Positions 7,394-16,459 of a DNA stretch of 64,000 bases are shown piece by piece. Both the position numbers and the translations under genes were made by a program. This DNA is from Mesorhizobium sp. GTDB lineage: Bacteria > Pseudomonadota > Alphaproteobacteria > Rhizobiales > Rhizobiaceae. Numbering within the stretch: the first letter of the stretch is position 1; the number at the start of each line of letters is the position of its first letter. The stretch lies in assembly GCF_004962245.1 (NCBI RefSeq), contig NZ_SUHQ01000021.1:1-64000 (forward strand), given 5' to 3'. The notes beneath the pieces were generated by a model, which was not told the origin of the DNA, did no database searches, and saw nothing but the letters and a program-made list of their open reading frames with translations.

Positions 7394-8353
7394 TCAGTCC
7401 CCCAGCGGTTCCATCTCCTTGCCCGTCCTGTGGATCTGGGCGTTGTATTTGATGCGGCGAACCGTTTCGCGGGCCGCGCCGTCGAGCTTGTAGGCCGCCG
7501 CCACCGCCATCAGGTCGATGACGGCCAGGAAGGCGAACCGCGAGGCCGTCGGCTTCAGCGTGTCGGGATATTCGGGCACCGCCACCGTCAGCCTGACGTC
7601 GCAGGCGCGAGCCAGGTCGGTGTCGGGCGCGGTCACGCAGATCGCGTTGGCGCGGTAGTGCTTGGCGAGTTCGACGGCCTCGATCACTTCTCGGGTGCGC
7701 CCCGTCGCCGAAATGGCGATCACCAGATCGCTGGGCTTTAAGGTCGAGGCAGTCATCCGCATCAGATACGGGTCACACTGGGCGCTCACTGTAATGCCAT
7801 AGCGGAACAGCCGGTACTGGGTTTCCTGCGCCAGCGCCGAGGAGCTGCCGCCGAGGCCGAACACTGTGACCTGACGCGCCTTGGCGATGAGCTCGGCCGC
7901 CTTCACCAGCTGTGCCGGATCAAGCTGCCGTTCGGCCTCCTGCAGCGCCCGGCGGGCCTCGCCGAACACGGCATTCCAGAACGGCATCCCGTTGTCGCTG
8001 CTGGTGGGCGGCGGCTTGCTCAGATAGAGCGCGCCGACGACAAGGCTCTGCGCCAGCTTCAGCTTGAAGTCGCGCACGCCCTCGCAGCCGATGGCGCGGC
8101 AGAACCGGGTCACGGTCGGTTCGCTGACCTGAGCTTTCTGGGCAAGCGCCGCATTGGAAGCGTCGACCGCGAACCTGACGTCGTCGAGCACGACGTCGGC
8201 GACGCGCCGCTCCGCCGGTCGGAGGTCGCCATACGAATCCTTCACCAGCGAGATGATGTCGGGTATGCGCCTGACATGATCGCGTCCATCTGGATCGCGC
8301 CCATCCGGGTCGCCGTCCGAGGTCGGCCGCCCCTGGCTGTCAGCTTCGGTCAT
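7394..8353 (-). CDS. MurR/RpiR-family transcriptional regulator with SIS domain
   Basis: A 319-residue regulator with an N-terminal RpiR helix-turn-helix (ALAQKAQVSEPTVTRFCRAIGCEGVRDFKLKLAQSL, residues about 65-100) and a C-terminal SIS sugar-isomerase-fold domain containing VTVFGLGGSSSALAQ and VIAISATGRTREVIEAVELA. SIS domains of this family sense phosphorylated sugars or related metabolites. The first 30 residues are polar and D/G-rich. The gene diverges from the NitT/TauT-type ABC operon starting at 8626, so it is the obvious candidate regulator of that operon. A candidate site lies in the shared AT-rich intergenic region. Confidence 0.92.
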   Translation of the reverse strand: MTEADSQGRPTSDGDPDGRDPDGRDHVRRIPDIISLVKDSYGDLRPAERRVADVVLDDVRFAVDASNAALAQKAQVSEPTVTRFCRAIGCEGVRDFKLKLAQSLVVGALYLSKPPPTSSDNGMPFWNAVFGEARRALQEAERQLDPAQLVKAAELIAKARQVTVFGLGGSSSALAQETQYRLFRYGITVSAQCDPYLMRMTASTLKPSDLVIAISATGRTREVIEAVELAKHYRANAICVTAPDTDLARACDVRLTVAVPEYPDTLKPTASRFAFLAVIDLMAVAAAYKLDGAARETVRRIKYNAQIHRTGKEMEPLGD

Positions 8354-8447
8354 GAGTCATTCCCTGACGTTCGTGGAACTCGACCTCTACCATGTTTGCG
8401 CACCGCTTGCCTGCTCCGCCTTACGCGGCCTATTCCGAAGTATGTAG

Positions 8448-8478
8448 GAAAGCAACAAGCTTTTCAAGAAATAGAAAA
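8448..8478. promoter_or_regulatory. AT-rich candidate operator between RpiR gene and ABC operon
   Basis: The segment contains AAAGC-n5-GCTTT (8449-8463) followed by TTTTC-n8-GAAAA (8461-8478). The 9-mer AAAGCAACA is identical to one arm of the perfect inverted repeat at 1440-1471. It sits about 95 bp upstream of the RpiR start and about 150-170 bp before the divergent ABC operon. Assignment to RpiR is inference. Confidence 0.35.
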
Positions 8479-8625
8479 TCTAATTTAAACAATGATGTAG
8501 GCGTGGCATAGACGATCTCACAGGCCAGAGATGCGGTCGCCGCTTGACAGCAAAGTAGGATAGTTACAGACTGATTTTTGCGGACGGATGACCCATTGGA
8601 TCATCGCGCAATCTCCGAGGGGCGC

Positions 8626-9453
8626 ATGAACGCGGGCAGTGCAAAAACCCCGAAGCTTGGCGTGCGGGACGCGACCAAGATCTATCATACGGCTTCCGGC
8701 GACCTTTTGGCCCTGGACCGCTGCAGCCTCGACGTCCATGCCAATGAGATCGTCTCGATCGTCGGGCCCTCCGGCTGTGGCAAGACGACGCTTTTATGGT
8801 CGATGTCCGGGCTGCATCGCCTGACCAGTGGCGCAATCCGGCTCGACGGCAAAGAGATCACCGGCCCGCATCCGGATATCGGCATCGTCTTCCAGGAAGC
8901 AAACCTGCTGCCCTGGCGCAATCTTGACGCCAACATCCATTTTCCTTTCGAGATCAAGGGCGAGAAGCCGGATCGTGCCTGGATCGCGCATCTCATCCAC
9001 CGCGTCGGGCTCGACGGCTTCGGCGGCAAGTTTCCGCGCGAGCTTTCGGGCGGCATGCAGCAGCGCGCGGCAATCGTGCGGGCGCTGGCGCTGAAGCCCT
9101 CTGTGCTATTGATGGACGAGCCGTTCGGCGCGCTCGACAGTTTTACCCGCGAGGAGATGAACCGTCTCGTCGAGGAGATCTGGCTCGATACGAAAACCAC
9201 CATCGTCTTCATCACACACAGCATCGAGGAGGCGATCTTCCTGTCCGACAGGGTGGTGGTGCTGAGCGCGCGGCCGGGGCGCGTCGCCAAGGAATACCGC
9301 GTGCCGTTCCCACGCCCGCGCTCGCTGGAGATCATGGCGACGAAGGAGGTCTTCGACCTCACCAACACGATCAAGATGGACATCGTCGGCGAACGCGTGC
9401 GGCCGAAGGCGCGGGAGCGCGTCACCGCCGAAATTGTGAGGATCAGACCGTGA
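8626..9453 (+). CDS. NitT/TauT-type ABC transporter ATP-binding protein
   Basis: A 275-residue ABC ATPase: Walker A GPSGCGKTT near residue 50, Q-loop in IVFQEANLLPWRN, signature LSGGMQQRAAIVRAL, Walker B VLLMDEPFGALD and the switch His in VFITHSIEEA. The sequence is of the nitrate/sulfonate/taurine importer group. An in-frame TTG at 8578 would add 16 residues, but the ATG at 8626 has GAGGGG at 8617-8622 and begins close to the family N-terminus. The stop overlaps the permease start by four bases. It energises import of an unidentified organic solute, probably under the divergent RpiR-type regulator. Confidence 0.93.
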   Translation: MNAGSAKTPKLGVRDATKIYHTASGDLLALDRCSLDVHANEIVSIVGPSGCGKTTLLWSMSGLHRLTSGAIRLDGKEITGPHPDIGIVFQEANLLPWRNLDANIHFPFEIKGEKPDRAWIAHLIHRVGLDGFGGKFPRELSGGMQQRAAIVRALALKPSVLLMDEPFGALDSFTREEMNRLVEEIWLDTKTTIVFITHSIEEAIFLSDRVVVLSARPGRVAKEYRVPFPRPRSLEIMATKEVFDLTNTIKMDIVGERVRPKARERVTAEIVRIRP

Positions 9454-10298
9454 GCGGAGACGACGCCATCCCGGAATTCTCCAAGACCAAGGCGGGCGAA
9501 GGGCATGACGTCAGTCTGACCAACCTCTCTGCCTTCGCCAGCGGCCCCGGCATCAGGTCGGGCGCCGAGGTCGCGGCCATCATCGCGGTCGCGGTGGTCA
9601 TCATCGGCGGCATCGAGCTGGCGCTGCGGCTGTTCAATGTGCCGCACTACATCATGCCGGGGCCAAGCGCGATCGCCTACGCGCTGTACGACGAATTCCC
9701 GCTGATCGCGCCGCATCTCGGCTATACGCTGGTGGAACTTGTTTCCGGCTTCTCGATCGGCGCCATCATCGGCCTGGTGATGGCCGCGGTGATCACGCAA
9801 TTTCCGTTCGCTGAGAAGATCGTCGCACCCTACATCCTGCTGCTGGTCACCACACCGATGCTGGCGCTGGTGCCGCTTCTGATCCTGCGCTTCGGTTTCG
9901 GCTACACGCCGCGCATCATCGCGGTGGCGCTCGCCGCCGGGCCGATGGTGATGATCAATGCGGCAACCGGCTTTCGCCGCGTCGACAGCGCCAAGATCGC
10001 GCTGGCGCGCTCCTATGGCGCCAGCACCTTGCAGATATTCTGGAAGATAAGGGCACCGATGGCGCTGCCGATGATCCTGGTCGGCCTGATGATCGGTGCG
10101 ATCTTCGGGCTGCTGACCGCGGTCGGCGCCGAGATGGTTGGTGGTGGCTTCGGCCTCGGCAACCGGCTGACCACCTATTCGTCGATGATCCAGATGCCGC
10201 AATTCTTCGCGGTGGTGCTGATCCTCTCGACCCTCGGCATTCTGATCTACGTGCTGTTCTTCCTGATCGGCAAGAGGTGGGCGAGCTGGGAGGCATGA
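9450..10298 (+). CDS. NitT/TauT-type ABC transporter permease, GTG start
   Basis: A 282-residue inner-membrane permease with about six transmembrane segments and the EAA loop for the ATPase contact (SYGASTLQIFWKIRAPMALPMILVGL region, residues about 190-215). The N-terminal 40 residues are cytoplasmic; the first helix is VAAIIAVAVVIIGGIELAL. The start is a GTG that overlaps the ATPase stop (GTGA), indicating coupled translation. It pairs with the ATPase upstream and the Tat-exported binding protein downstream. Confidence 0.93.
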   Translation: MSGDDAIPEFSKTKAGEGHDVSLTNLSAFASGPGIRSGAEVAAIIAVAVVIIGGIELALRLFNVPHYIMPGPSAIAYALYDEFPLIAPHLGYTLVELVSGFSIGAIIGLVMAAVITQFPFAEKIVAPYILLLVTTPMLALVPLLILRFGFGYTPRIIAVALAAGPMVMINAATGFRRVDSAKIALARSYGASTLQIFWKIRAPMALPMILVGLMIGAIFGLLTAVGAEMVGGGFGLGNRLTTYSSMIQMPQFFAVVLILSTLGILIYVLFFLIGKRWASWEA

Positions 10299-10366
10299 GC
10301 ACGCGGCAATGATGGCGCCCGGGAGGCGGGCGACAGGGCAAGAGAGCCAACAAAAAGGGGAATGCC

Positions 10367-11533
10367 ATGACCAACAACAATTACATCGGCCCCAATTGGG
10401 GGATAAGCCGCCGCACCTTCCTGCAGGTCACCGGCGCAGGCTTGGTGACGGCCACCGCGCTCGGCGTCACCGGATTCAAGGCGAAGGCCGAGCCCTATGG
10501 CAAGTTCACCTGGATTTCGCCGCGCGGCACGCTCGAAGTGCTCGACGATTATCCCTATTGGGCCGCCAAGAAAGCAGGCTATTTCGGCGATCTCGACACC
10601 GACATGCAGCCAGGCCCGTCGGACGGCACCGCAACGGTGAAGTTCGTCGATGTCGGCCAGGCCGACATGGGCTTTCCCTCGCCCGGCGTCTTCTCCTTCG
10701 CCATTCAGAACGGCATGAAGCTCAAATCCGTGTTCCACATGGGCGCGCGCGATACGTTCAGCTTCGCCTTCCGCAAAGGCGAGGGATCCAACGATCTTAA
10801 GAAGCTCGAGGGCAAGACCATCCTGCTCGGTTCCGCTGCATGGCAGTCGATCACCGATCCGTTGCTGGCGGCGCAAGGCGTCGACATCAAGAAGGTGAAA
10901 TATGTCGAAGCCGGCTGGCCGACCTGGGGCACTGCATTGGCCGGCGGTCAGGGCGACGCCGCTCTGTCGTGGGAGGGCTTACGCGCCGAATGGATCGCCA
11001 AGGGCCTCGACTTCGAATACTGGCTCGGCGTGCAGAATTCGAAGCTGCCGGCGAACACTTTCGTCGTGCGCGCGGCCGATCTCGAGGATGCCGACCGCAA
11101 GGCATTCCTGGAAAAATATCTGCGCGGCTGGGCGATGGGCCTCGAATTCGGCTACCAGAATCCACGTGCCGCCGTCGAAGCGGTGTTCGAGCAGTTCCCG
11201 ACGCTGGCCAAGAATCTCAGGCCCGAGCTCGGCACCACCTCGATCTTGCAGCAGATCAACGTCTTCCGCGGCGACATGGACAAGCGCGAAGGCTGGGGCT
11301 CGCACGACATGGCAAGCTGGCAAGGCTTCTTCGACGAGATCCACAAGATCGGCCAGATCACCAGTCCAGTGAAGGCCGAGGATGTCTGCACCAACGAGCT
11401 GATCGGCCCGGCCAATGATTTCGACAAGGCCAAGGTCAAGGCCGATGCCGACGGCTACAAACTGGCGGAGGGCTTTGCCGCGCTCGATGTCGACAACATC
11501 AAGGCGCATCTGTTCGACTCGGCGGTCAAGTAA
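10367..11533 (+). CDS. ABC transporter substrate-binding protein with Tat signal
   Basis: A 388-residue binding protein of the NMT1/SsuA-like (NitT/TauT) fold. The N-terminus carries a twin-arginine signal, SRRTFLQVTG near residues 12-21, followed by a hydrophobic stretch and a cleavage region around FKAKAEP. The mature part has WISPRGTLEVLDDYPYWAAKKAGYF, typical of ligand-binding lobe 1, then the DVGQADMGFPSPGVFSFAIQNG loop and WPTWGTALAGGQGDAALSWEG. A strong AAAAGGGG precedes the ATG. It should recognise the imported solute in the periplasm; the ligand is not evident. It follows the permease after 68 bp. Confidence 0.92.
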   Translation: MTNNNYIGPNWGISRRTFLQVTGAGLVTATALGVTGFKAKAEPYGKFTWISPRGTLEVLDDYPYWAAKKAGYFGDLDTDMQPGPSDGTATVKFVDVGQADMGFPSPGVFSFAIQNGMKLKSVFHMGARDTFSFAFRKGEGSNDLKKLEGKTILLGSAAWQSITDPLLAAQGVDIKKVKYVEAGWPTWGTALAGGQGDAALSWEGLRAEWIAKGLDFEYWLGVQNSKLPANTFVVRAADLEDADRKAFLEKYLRGWAMGLEFGYQNPRAAVEAVFEQFPTLAKNLRPELGTTSILQQINVFRGDMDKREGWGSHDMASWQGFFDEIHKIGQITSPVKAEDVCTNELIGPANDFDKAKVKADADGYKLAEGFAALDVDNIKAHLFDSAVK

Positions 11534-11603
11534 GGCGCTCGGTAAACCAGATGGGCGGCGACTGGGTCGCCGCCCCAAGCAAATCAAGAAAAGGGAGGTG
11601 GCC

Positions 11604-12695
11604 TTGGCCGACAAGGTGAAAGTGCTGGTAGTGGGTCTCGGCAATATGGGCGCGTCGCATGCCAGCGCCTATCACAGGCTCGACGGCTTCGAGATCGTCG
11701 GCATCATGAGCCGCACGATCAAGAGCAACAAGAAGATCCCGGCGGAATTAGCCGGCTATCCGCTGTACGAGGACTTCGACCAGGCGCTGGAGGAGACGAA
11801 ACCGGACGCCGTTTCCATCAACAGCTGGCCCAACACCCATGCCGAATACGCGCTGAAGGCGATCGACGCGGGCTGCCATGTGTTCATGGAAAAGCCGCTC
11901 GCCACCAACATCGAGGACGCCGAAAAGGTCGTCGCCGCGGCGCGGGCGAAGAACCGCAAGCTGGTGCTCGGCTATATCCTGCGCGTCCACCCGTCATGGA
12001 TCAAGTTCATCGAGGTGGGTAAGACGCTAGGCAAGCCGCTGGTCATGCGGCTCAATCTCAATCAGCAGAGCAGCGGCAGCGCCTGGCACTGGCACAAGAA
12101 CCTGATCGATTCGTTGATCCCGATCGTCGATTGCGGCGTCCACTATGTCGACGTCATGTGCCAGCTGACCGGCGCCAAGCCGGTGCGCGTCCACGGCATC
12201 GGTGCGAAATTGTGGGCGGATGCCGCCAAGCAGAACTATGGCCATCTGCACGTCACCTTCGATGACGGTTCGGTCGGCTGGTACGAGGCGGGCTGGGGGC
12301 CGATGATGAGCGAAACGGCCTATTTCGTGAAGGACGTGGTCGGTCCCAGGGGCGCGGTCTCGATCGTCGCCGGCCAGCAGGCGAGCAGTGCAGATGAACT
12401 GGCCGAGGTGTCCGATTCCGCCGACATCGATCGCCATACCAAGACCGATGCGCTTAAGATCCACTACGCCCAGGTCGACGGCGACAAGAATTTCAGCAAG
12501 CCGGACGAGATCGTCAGCATGGAGGACGAACCCGGCCATCAGGAGCTTTGCGACCGCGAGCAGGCGTTCTTCCTGCGCGCCATTCGCGAGAATCTCGATT
12601 TGTCCGAGCAGATGAATGCAGCGGTCAACAGCCTGCGCATCGTGCTTGCCGCCGAGCAGAGTATCGAGGAAGGGCGGACCGTCGAGCTGGCCTGA
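11604..12695 (+). CDS. Gfo/Idh/MocA-family oxidoreductase, TTG start
   Basis: A 363-residue NAD(P)-dependent dehydrogenase. The N-terminal Rossmann fold has VLVVGLGNMGASHASAY (near residue 7) and the family dipeptide in HVFMEKPLATN (EKP near residue 95). The C-terminal domain carries the GVHYVDVMCQLTG segment with the conserved His of the active site. The frame is open upstream to 11415, overlapping the binding-protein gene, but the family starts at KVKVLVVG. The TTG at 11604 follows GGGAGG at 11593-11598; a GTG at 11598 is in frame but lies on the ribosome site. Located between transporter and amidase, it probably oxidises the imported compound or its hydrolysis product. Confidence 0.88.
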   Translation: MADKVKVLVVGLGNMGASHASAYHRLDGFEIVGIMSRTIKSNKKIPAELAGYPLYEDFDQALEETKPDAVSINSWPNTHAEYALKAIDAGCHVFMEKPLATNIEDAEKVVAAARAKNRKLVLGYILRVHPSWIKFIEVGKTLGKPLVMRLNLNQQSSGSAWHWHKNLIDSLIPIVDCGVHYVDVMCQLTGAKPVRVHGIGAKLWADAAKQNYGHLHVTFDDGSVGWYEAGWGPMMSETAYFVKDVVGPRGAVSIVAGQQASSADELAEVSDSADIDRHTKTDALKIHYAQVDGDKNFSKPDEIVSMEDEPGHQELCDREQAFFLRAIRENLDLSEQMNAAVNSLRIVLAAEQSIEEGRTVELA

Positions 12696-12893
12696 CAAAG
12701 ACCGGCTGCTGGCGCGAAGAGGAGGGGCCGACCAGACCGTAGTGTGATCCGGAGGCTGGGAATTTCCACAGCCAATCGCTCAGGTTTGCGCTGCCCCTCA
12801 TTAGCCTGCCGCCGGGCGGCGCGACGATTGGCAATTGGCCTGAAGCGATGCCACCGGACGTCGTTCCGGGATGGCACAATGAGGGAGAGAGAC

Positions 12894-14336
12894 ATGGCCG
12901 AAATCACCGACAGTTTCCTGGAAACCTACACCGAGTCCGACGCGCTGGATCTGGCCGGATTGGTGCAGCGCGGCGAAGTCTCGCCGGTTGAGCTCGTCGA
13001 GGCGGCCATCATCATGATCGAGCGGCTCAACCCGGCGCTGAACGCGGTGATCCACCGCCTCTACGACATGGCGCGCGCCTCGGCTGAAATGGTCGACAGA
13101 AGCGCGCCCTTCGCCGGCGTGCCGTTCCTGCTCAAGGAACTGGCCTCGTCCTGGACCGGGGCTCCGAATACCAACTCCTGCTCTTTCCTGAGGGATGTCG
13201 TCGCCGATTTCGATACCGAGGTCGTCCGCCGCATGAAGGCGGCCGGCCTGGTGCTTGTCGGCAAATCCAACGCGCCCGAAAACGGGTGGTCGATCACGAC
13301 AGAACCGAAGCTTTACGGCGCGACGAAAAATCCGTGGAAGGACGGCATCACGCCCGGTGGCTCAAGTGGCGGCGCGGCGGTGGCCATCGCGTCGCGCATG
13401 GTGCCGATCGCCGAGGCCAGTGATGGTGCCGGCTCGATCCGCATCCCGGCGTCCTGCTGCGGCATCGTCGGCCTGAAACCGTCGCGCGGCCGCGTCAGCC
13501 TGGCGCCCTTCGGCGACTATTGGTATGGCGGCGCCTATTTCCTGTGCTGCTCGCGGACGGTGCGCGACACATCGGCCTATCTCGATGCCGTGGCCGGCGC
13601 GCTGCCGGGCGATCCCTATACGCCGCCGGTCCCGGACGGCAGCTGGCTCAGCCTCTCATTGCGTGCGCCGGAAAGGCTGCGCATCGGCTTCACCGTCACG
13701 CCGCCAAACGGCACGGCCATCGACCCCGAGGTCAAGGCCACGGTGCTGGCGACGGTGGCTGCGCTCGAGCGTCTCGGCCACGACGTCGAGGAGCACGACA
13801 TGCCACTCGACGCCAACGCGGTGTGGGACACCTACACCAACATGACCTGCGTGCAGACGGCGGCAACCTTCGGTTACTATGAAACGGTCATCGGCAGACC
13901 GGTGACGCAGGCCGACGTCGAGCCGGTGACTTGGGCGATCATCGAGCGCGGCCGCGCGACAAGCGGCATTCGCCACATCTCCGATGTCGAGACGATCCGT
14001 CAGGTCGGCCGCGACATTGTCGGCGATCTCACGTCCTATGATCTGTTCATTACTCCGACACTCACTCAGCTGCCGAGGCCCTTGGGCTATTACGACATGT
14101 CGGAACCGGACATCGACCGCTACAATGCGAAGTGGACTGATGCCGTTTTCGCTTTCCCCTTCAACATCTCCGGGCAACCGGCGATCTCGCTGCCGCTCGG
14201 CTGGTCCGACGGCGGCGTGCCGATCGGCGTGCAACTGGTCGGCCGCTATGGCGACGAAGCGACCGTGCTCGCCGTCTCGACGCAGCTGGAACGAGAGTTG
14301 CCGTGGAAGCATCGCCGACCGAAAGCGAGCGCGTGA
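12894..14336 (+). CDS. amidase (amidase-signature family)
   Basis: A 480-residue amidase-signature hydrolase. The Ser-cisSer-Lys triad is visible: Lys in PFLLKELASSW near residue 81, the Gly/Ser-rich TPGGSSGGAAVAIAS around residues 153-167 with the middle Ser, and the nucleophile Ser in ASDGAGSIRIPASCCG around 175-190. The start MAEITDSF at 12894 follows GAGGGAGAGA at 12881-12890; the upstream open frame has no family similarity. The enzyme hydrolyses an amide to acid plus ammonia or amine. It closes the NitT/TauT-type operon, so the imported solute may be an amide or yield one; this is inference from context. Confidence 0.92.
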   Translation: MAEITDSFLETYTESDALDLAGLVQRGEVSPVELVEAAIIMIERLNPALNAVIHRLYDMARASAEMVDRSAPFAGVPFLLKELASSWTGAPNTNSCSFLRDVVADFDTEVVRRMKAAGLVLVGKSNAPENGWSITTEPKLYGATKNPWKDGITPGGSSGGAAVAIASRMVPIAEASDGAGSIRIPASCCGIVGLKPSRGRVSLAPFGDYWYGGAYFLCCSRTVRDTSAYLDAVAGALPGDPYTPPVPDGSWLSLSLRAPERLRIGFTVTPPNGTAIDPEVKATVLATVAALERLGHDVEEHDMPLDANAVWDTYTNMTCVQTAATFGYYETVIGRPVTQADVEPVTWAIIERGRATSGIRHISDVETIRQVGRDIVGDLTSYDLFITPTLTQLPRPLGYYDMSEPDIDRYNAKWTDAVFAFPFNISGQPAISLPLGWSDGGVPIGVQLVGRYGDEATVLAVSTQLERELPWKHRRPKASA

Positions 14337-14349
14337 GTTCGCCTCCTTC

Positions 14350-14371
14350 TTCCTTCTTCCACGAGAAGGAA
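14350..14371. terminator. stem-loop between convergent genes
   Basis: TTCCTTCT (14350-14357) and AGAAGGAA (14364-14371) form an 8-bp stem with a six-base loop just after the amidase stop and before the end of the oppositely oriented fusion gene. No clear T-tract follows, so termination may be weak or need Rho. The element could also be a repeat fragment. Confidence 0.45.
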
Positions 14372-14394
14372 AGAAGGGGCAGCGCCGACCCCTG

Positions 14395-16425
14395 TTAACC
14401 CCGCGCGCGCTTCCGATCCAAGCCACCGTCCAGCCACGCTAGATCGTCGGGCGAAAGCGCGATGTCGAGCGCCTGCAGACTGTCCTCTAGTTCGTCGAGC
14501 GTGCGCGGTCCAATCAGCGGAACAGACGGGAATGGCTGCGCCAGGACATAAGCGAGCGCGACATGGATCGGGCTCTTGCCCAGCCTGTTTGCGAGCTCGA
14601 TCGCCCGGTCGCGACGTCCGAAATTCTTCTCCGAGTACCAGACCCGCACCAGTTCTTCATTGTCGCGCTGGTCGCGCCCGGCGCGACCGGTGAAGAAACC
14701 CCGCCCCTGGCTCGACCAGGCGAAATTCGGCATCTGCCGGGCGGTCAGCCAGGCCTTCCATTCATCGCTCGATGATGTGACGCAGCCCGCCCAGATCGGC
14801 TCCAGCATTTCGGCCAGCGAGAAATTGTTGGAAAGCGCGCCAGGCTTCTGCTTGCCGGTGCGTTCGGCATAGGCAATAGCCTCGTCCATGCGTGCCATCG
14901 TCCAGTTCGAGCCGCCGAACGGCCCGCGAATGCGGCCCGCCCTGACCTCACGGTCCATCGCGTCGACGAATTCGCCGACCGGCACATCCGGATTGTCGCG
15001 GTGCATGAAATAGACATCGACATGATCGCTCTGCAGCCGCTCGAGCGACTGGGTGAGCTGCTTGCCGATCATATCGGGATAGCAGAGCGGGGTGTGCGCG
15101 CCCTTGCCGATGACCACCGATTGCTCACGCACGCCGCGGTTCGCCAGCCATTGGCCGAGCAGCGTCTCGGTGTAGCCCGCGCCATAGATATAGGCCGTGT
15201 CGAAGACGTTGCCGCCGGCTTCGAAATAGGCATCGAGCAGGATCGCGCCCGAGGAGAAGGTGCGGAAATCCTCGAAGCCGAGCGCGAGACATGAGGCCGG
15301 CCGCGGCAGGCCCGGAATCTCGCGCTTCGTGATGGTGGTGCCGCTGGAACGCAGCCGCCGGCCAGAGATCGTGTTGACGCGTTTTGTGGGCTTCTCGATC
15401 TCGTATTCGAGCCCAATGGCCGCACGCCATCTGTCGAGCACGCGCAGATTGCCGAGGCTGTCGGCCCAACCCATGCCCGGCCAGGCAAACTCCCTTTTTC
15501 CGGCAAGGATCGCCTCGCCGGCGGCGTCGACCTCGAAAGCGTAAAGCCAGCGGTCTTCCGTGACCTCGATCACCTCGTCCCCGTCCGGACGGATGATGCG
15601 GATTTTGCCGGTGCCGCCTTCCTTGCCGCTCGCATACCAGAAATCCGCGACCTCGATGCGGCCCTTGGTGCCGAGGATGCGCAAGACATTGTCCTGCGCC
15701 AGCGAGATGCCGCAGGAGACTTCGGCGACGATGCCGCCTGGAAAATGCAGCAGCGCCGAGGCCCATTCGTCGACGCCGGACTGGCCGAGATGTGCAGCAC
15801 CAGCCACCTTGTCCGGCTCAACGAAAGGTTCTCCCGCTGCTGCCCCGGCAATCAGCCGCGCCATCGAGACCGGATAGCCACCGACATCCAGAATGCCGCC
15901 GCCGGCGAGATCGTTCGCATAGAGCCGGTGCTCCGGCATGAAACCCGGCATGGCGAAGCCGAAGCTCGACTTGATCACTCGCACCTCGCCGATCGCGCCG
16001 GACCTGACCAGCTCGACCAGCTTTGCCGTCTGCGGATGCAGCCGGTACATGAAGGCTTCGCCCAGAAAGGTGCCGGCCTTGCGCGCCGCATGGATCATCG
16101 CGTCGGCCTCGAAGGCGGTCAGCCCCATCGGCTTTTCGCAAAGCACATGCTTTCCCGCCTTGGCCGCCTTGATCGCCCATTCGGCGTGGCTCGGATGCGG
16201 CGTCGAAATGTAGATCGCATCAACGTTCGGGTCCGCGAGCAGAGCCGCGTAACCCTCGAGGATGCGAGCACCCGGGAAGTTTTCGGCGAGGCCTGATTTG
16301 CCGGGATTGCGTGCGCCGACCGCAACCAGCGTGCCGGTGCGCGAATGGGCCACGCCGCCGGCAAAGGCCTTGGCGATGGTGCCTGGCCCGAGAATGCCCC
16401 AGCGAATGGGCGCGATTGAGGTCAT
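14395..16425 (-). CDS. Gfo/Idh/MocA dehydrogenase fused to aldo/keto reductase
   Basis: A 676-residue fusion. Residues 1-340 are a Gfo/Idh/MocA oxidoreductase (WGILGPGTIAKAFAGG; HVLCEKPMG with EKP; GGGILDVGGYPVSMARLIAG). Residues about 350-676 are an aldo/keto reductase: the catalytic Asp and Tyr in NVFDTAYIYGAGYTE, Lys in VVIGKGAH and His in DVYFMHRDNP, ending with VPLIGPRTLDELEDSL. A short linker joins the halves and no stop or frameshift intervenes. Two ATGs are possible; 16425 has AGGAG seven bases upstream, whereas 16431 would leave one base, so 16425 is chosen. It is the last gene of the sugar ABC operon and could interconvert keto and hydroxy forms of the imported sugar. Confidence 0.9.
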   Translation of the reverse strand: MTSIAPIRWGILGPGTIAKAFAGGVAHSRTGTLVAVGARNPGKSGLAENFPGARILEGYAALLADPNVDAIYISTPHPSHAEWAIKAAKAGKHVLCEKPMGLTAFEADAMIHAARKAGTFLGEAFMYRLHPQTAKLVELVRSGAIGEVRVIKSSFGFAMPGFMPEHRLYANDLAGGGILDVGGYPVSMARLIAGAAAGEPFVEPDKVAGAAHLGQSGVDEWASALLHFPGGIVAEVSCGISLAQDNVLRILGTKGRIEVADFWYASGKEGGTGKIRIIRPDGDEVIEVTEDRWLYAFEVDAAGEAILAGKREFAWPGMGWADSLGNLRVLDRWRAAIGLEYEIEKPTKRVNTISGRRLRSSGTTITKREIPGLPRPASCLALGFEDFRTFSSGAILLDAYFEAGGNVFDTAYIYGAGYTETLLGQWLANRGVREQSVVIGKGAHTPLCYPDMIGKQLTQSLERLQSDHVDVYFMHRDNPDVPVGEFVDAMDREVRAGRIRGPFGGSNWTMARMDEAIAYAERTGKQKPGALSNNFSLAEMLEPIWAGCVTSSSDEWKAWLTARQMPNFAWSSQGRGFFTGRAGRDQRDNEELVRVWYSEKNFGRRDRAIELANRLGKSPIHVALAYVLAQPFPSVPLIGPRTLDELEDSLQALDIALSPDDLAWLDGGLDRKRARG

Positions 16426-16459
16426 TGTCATTCTCCTGAGGTTTGAGACGAACTGGCCG

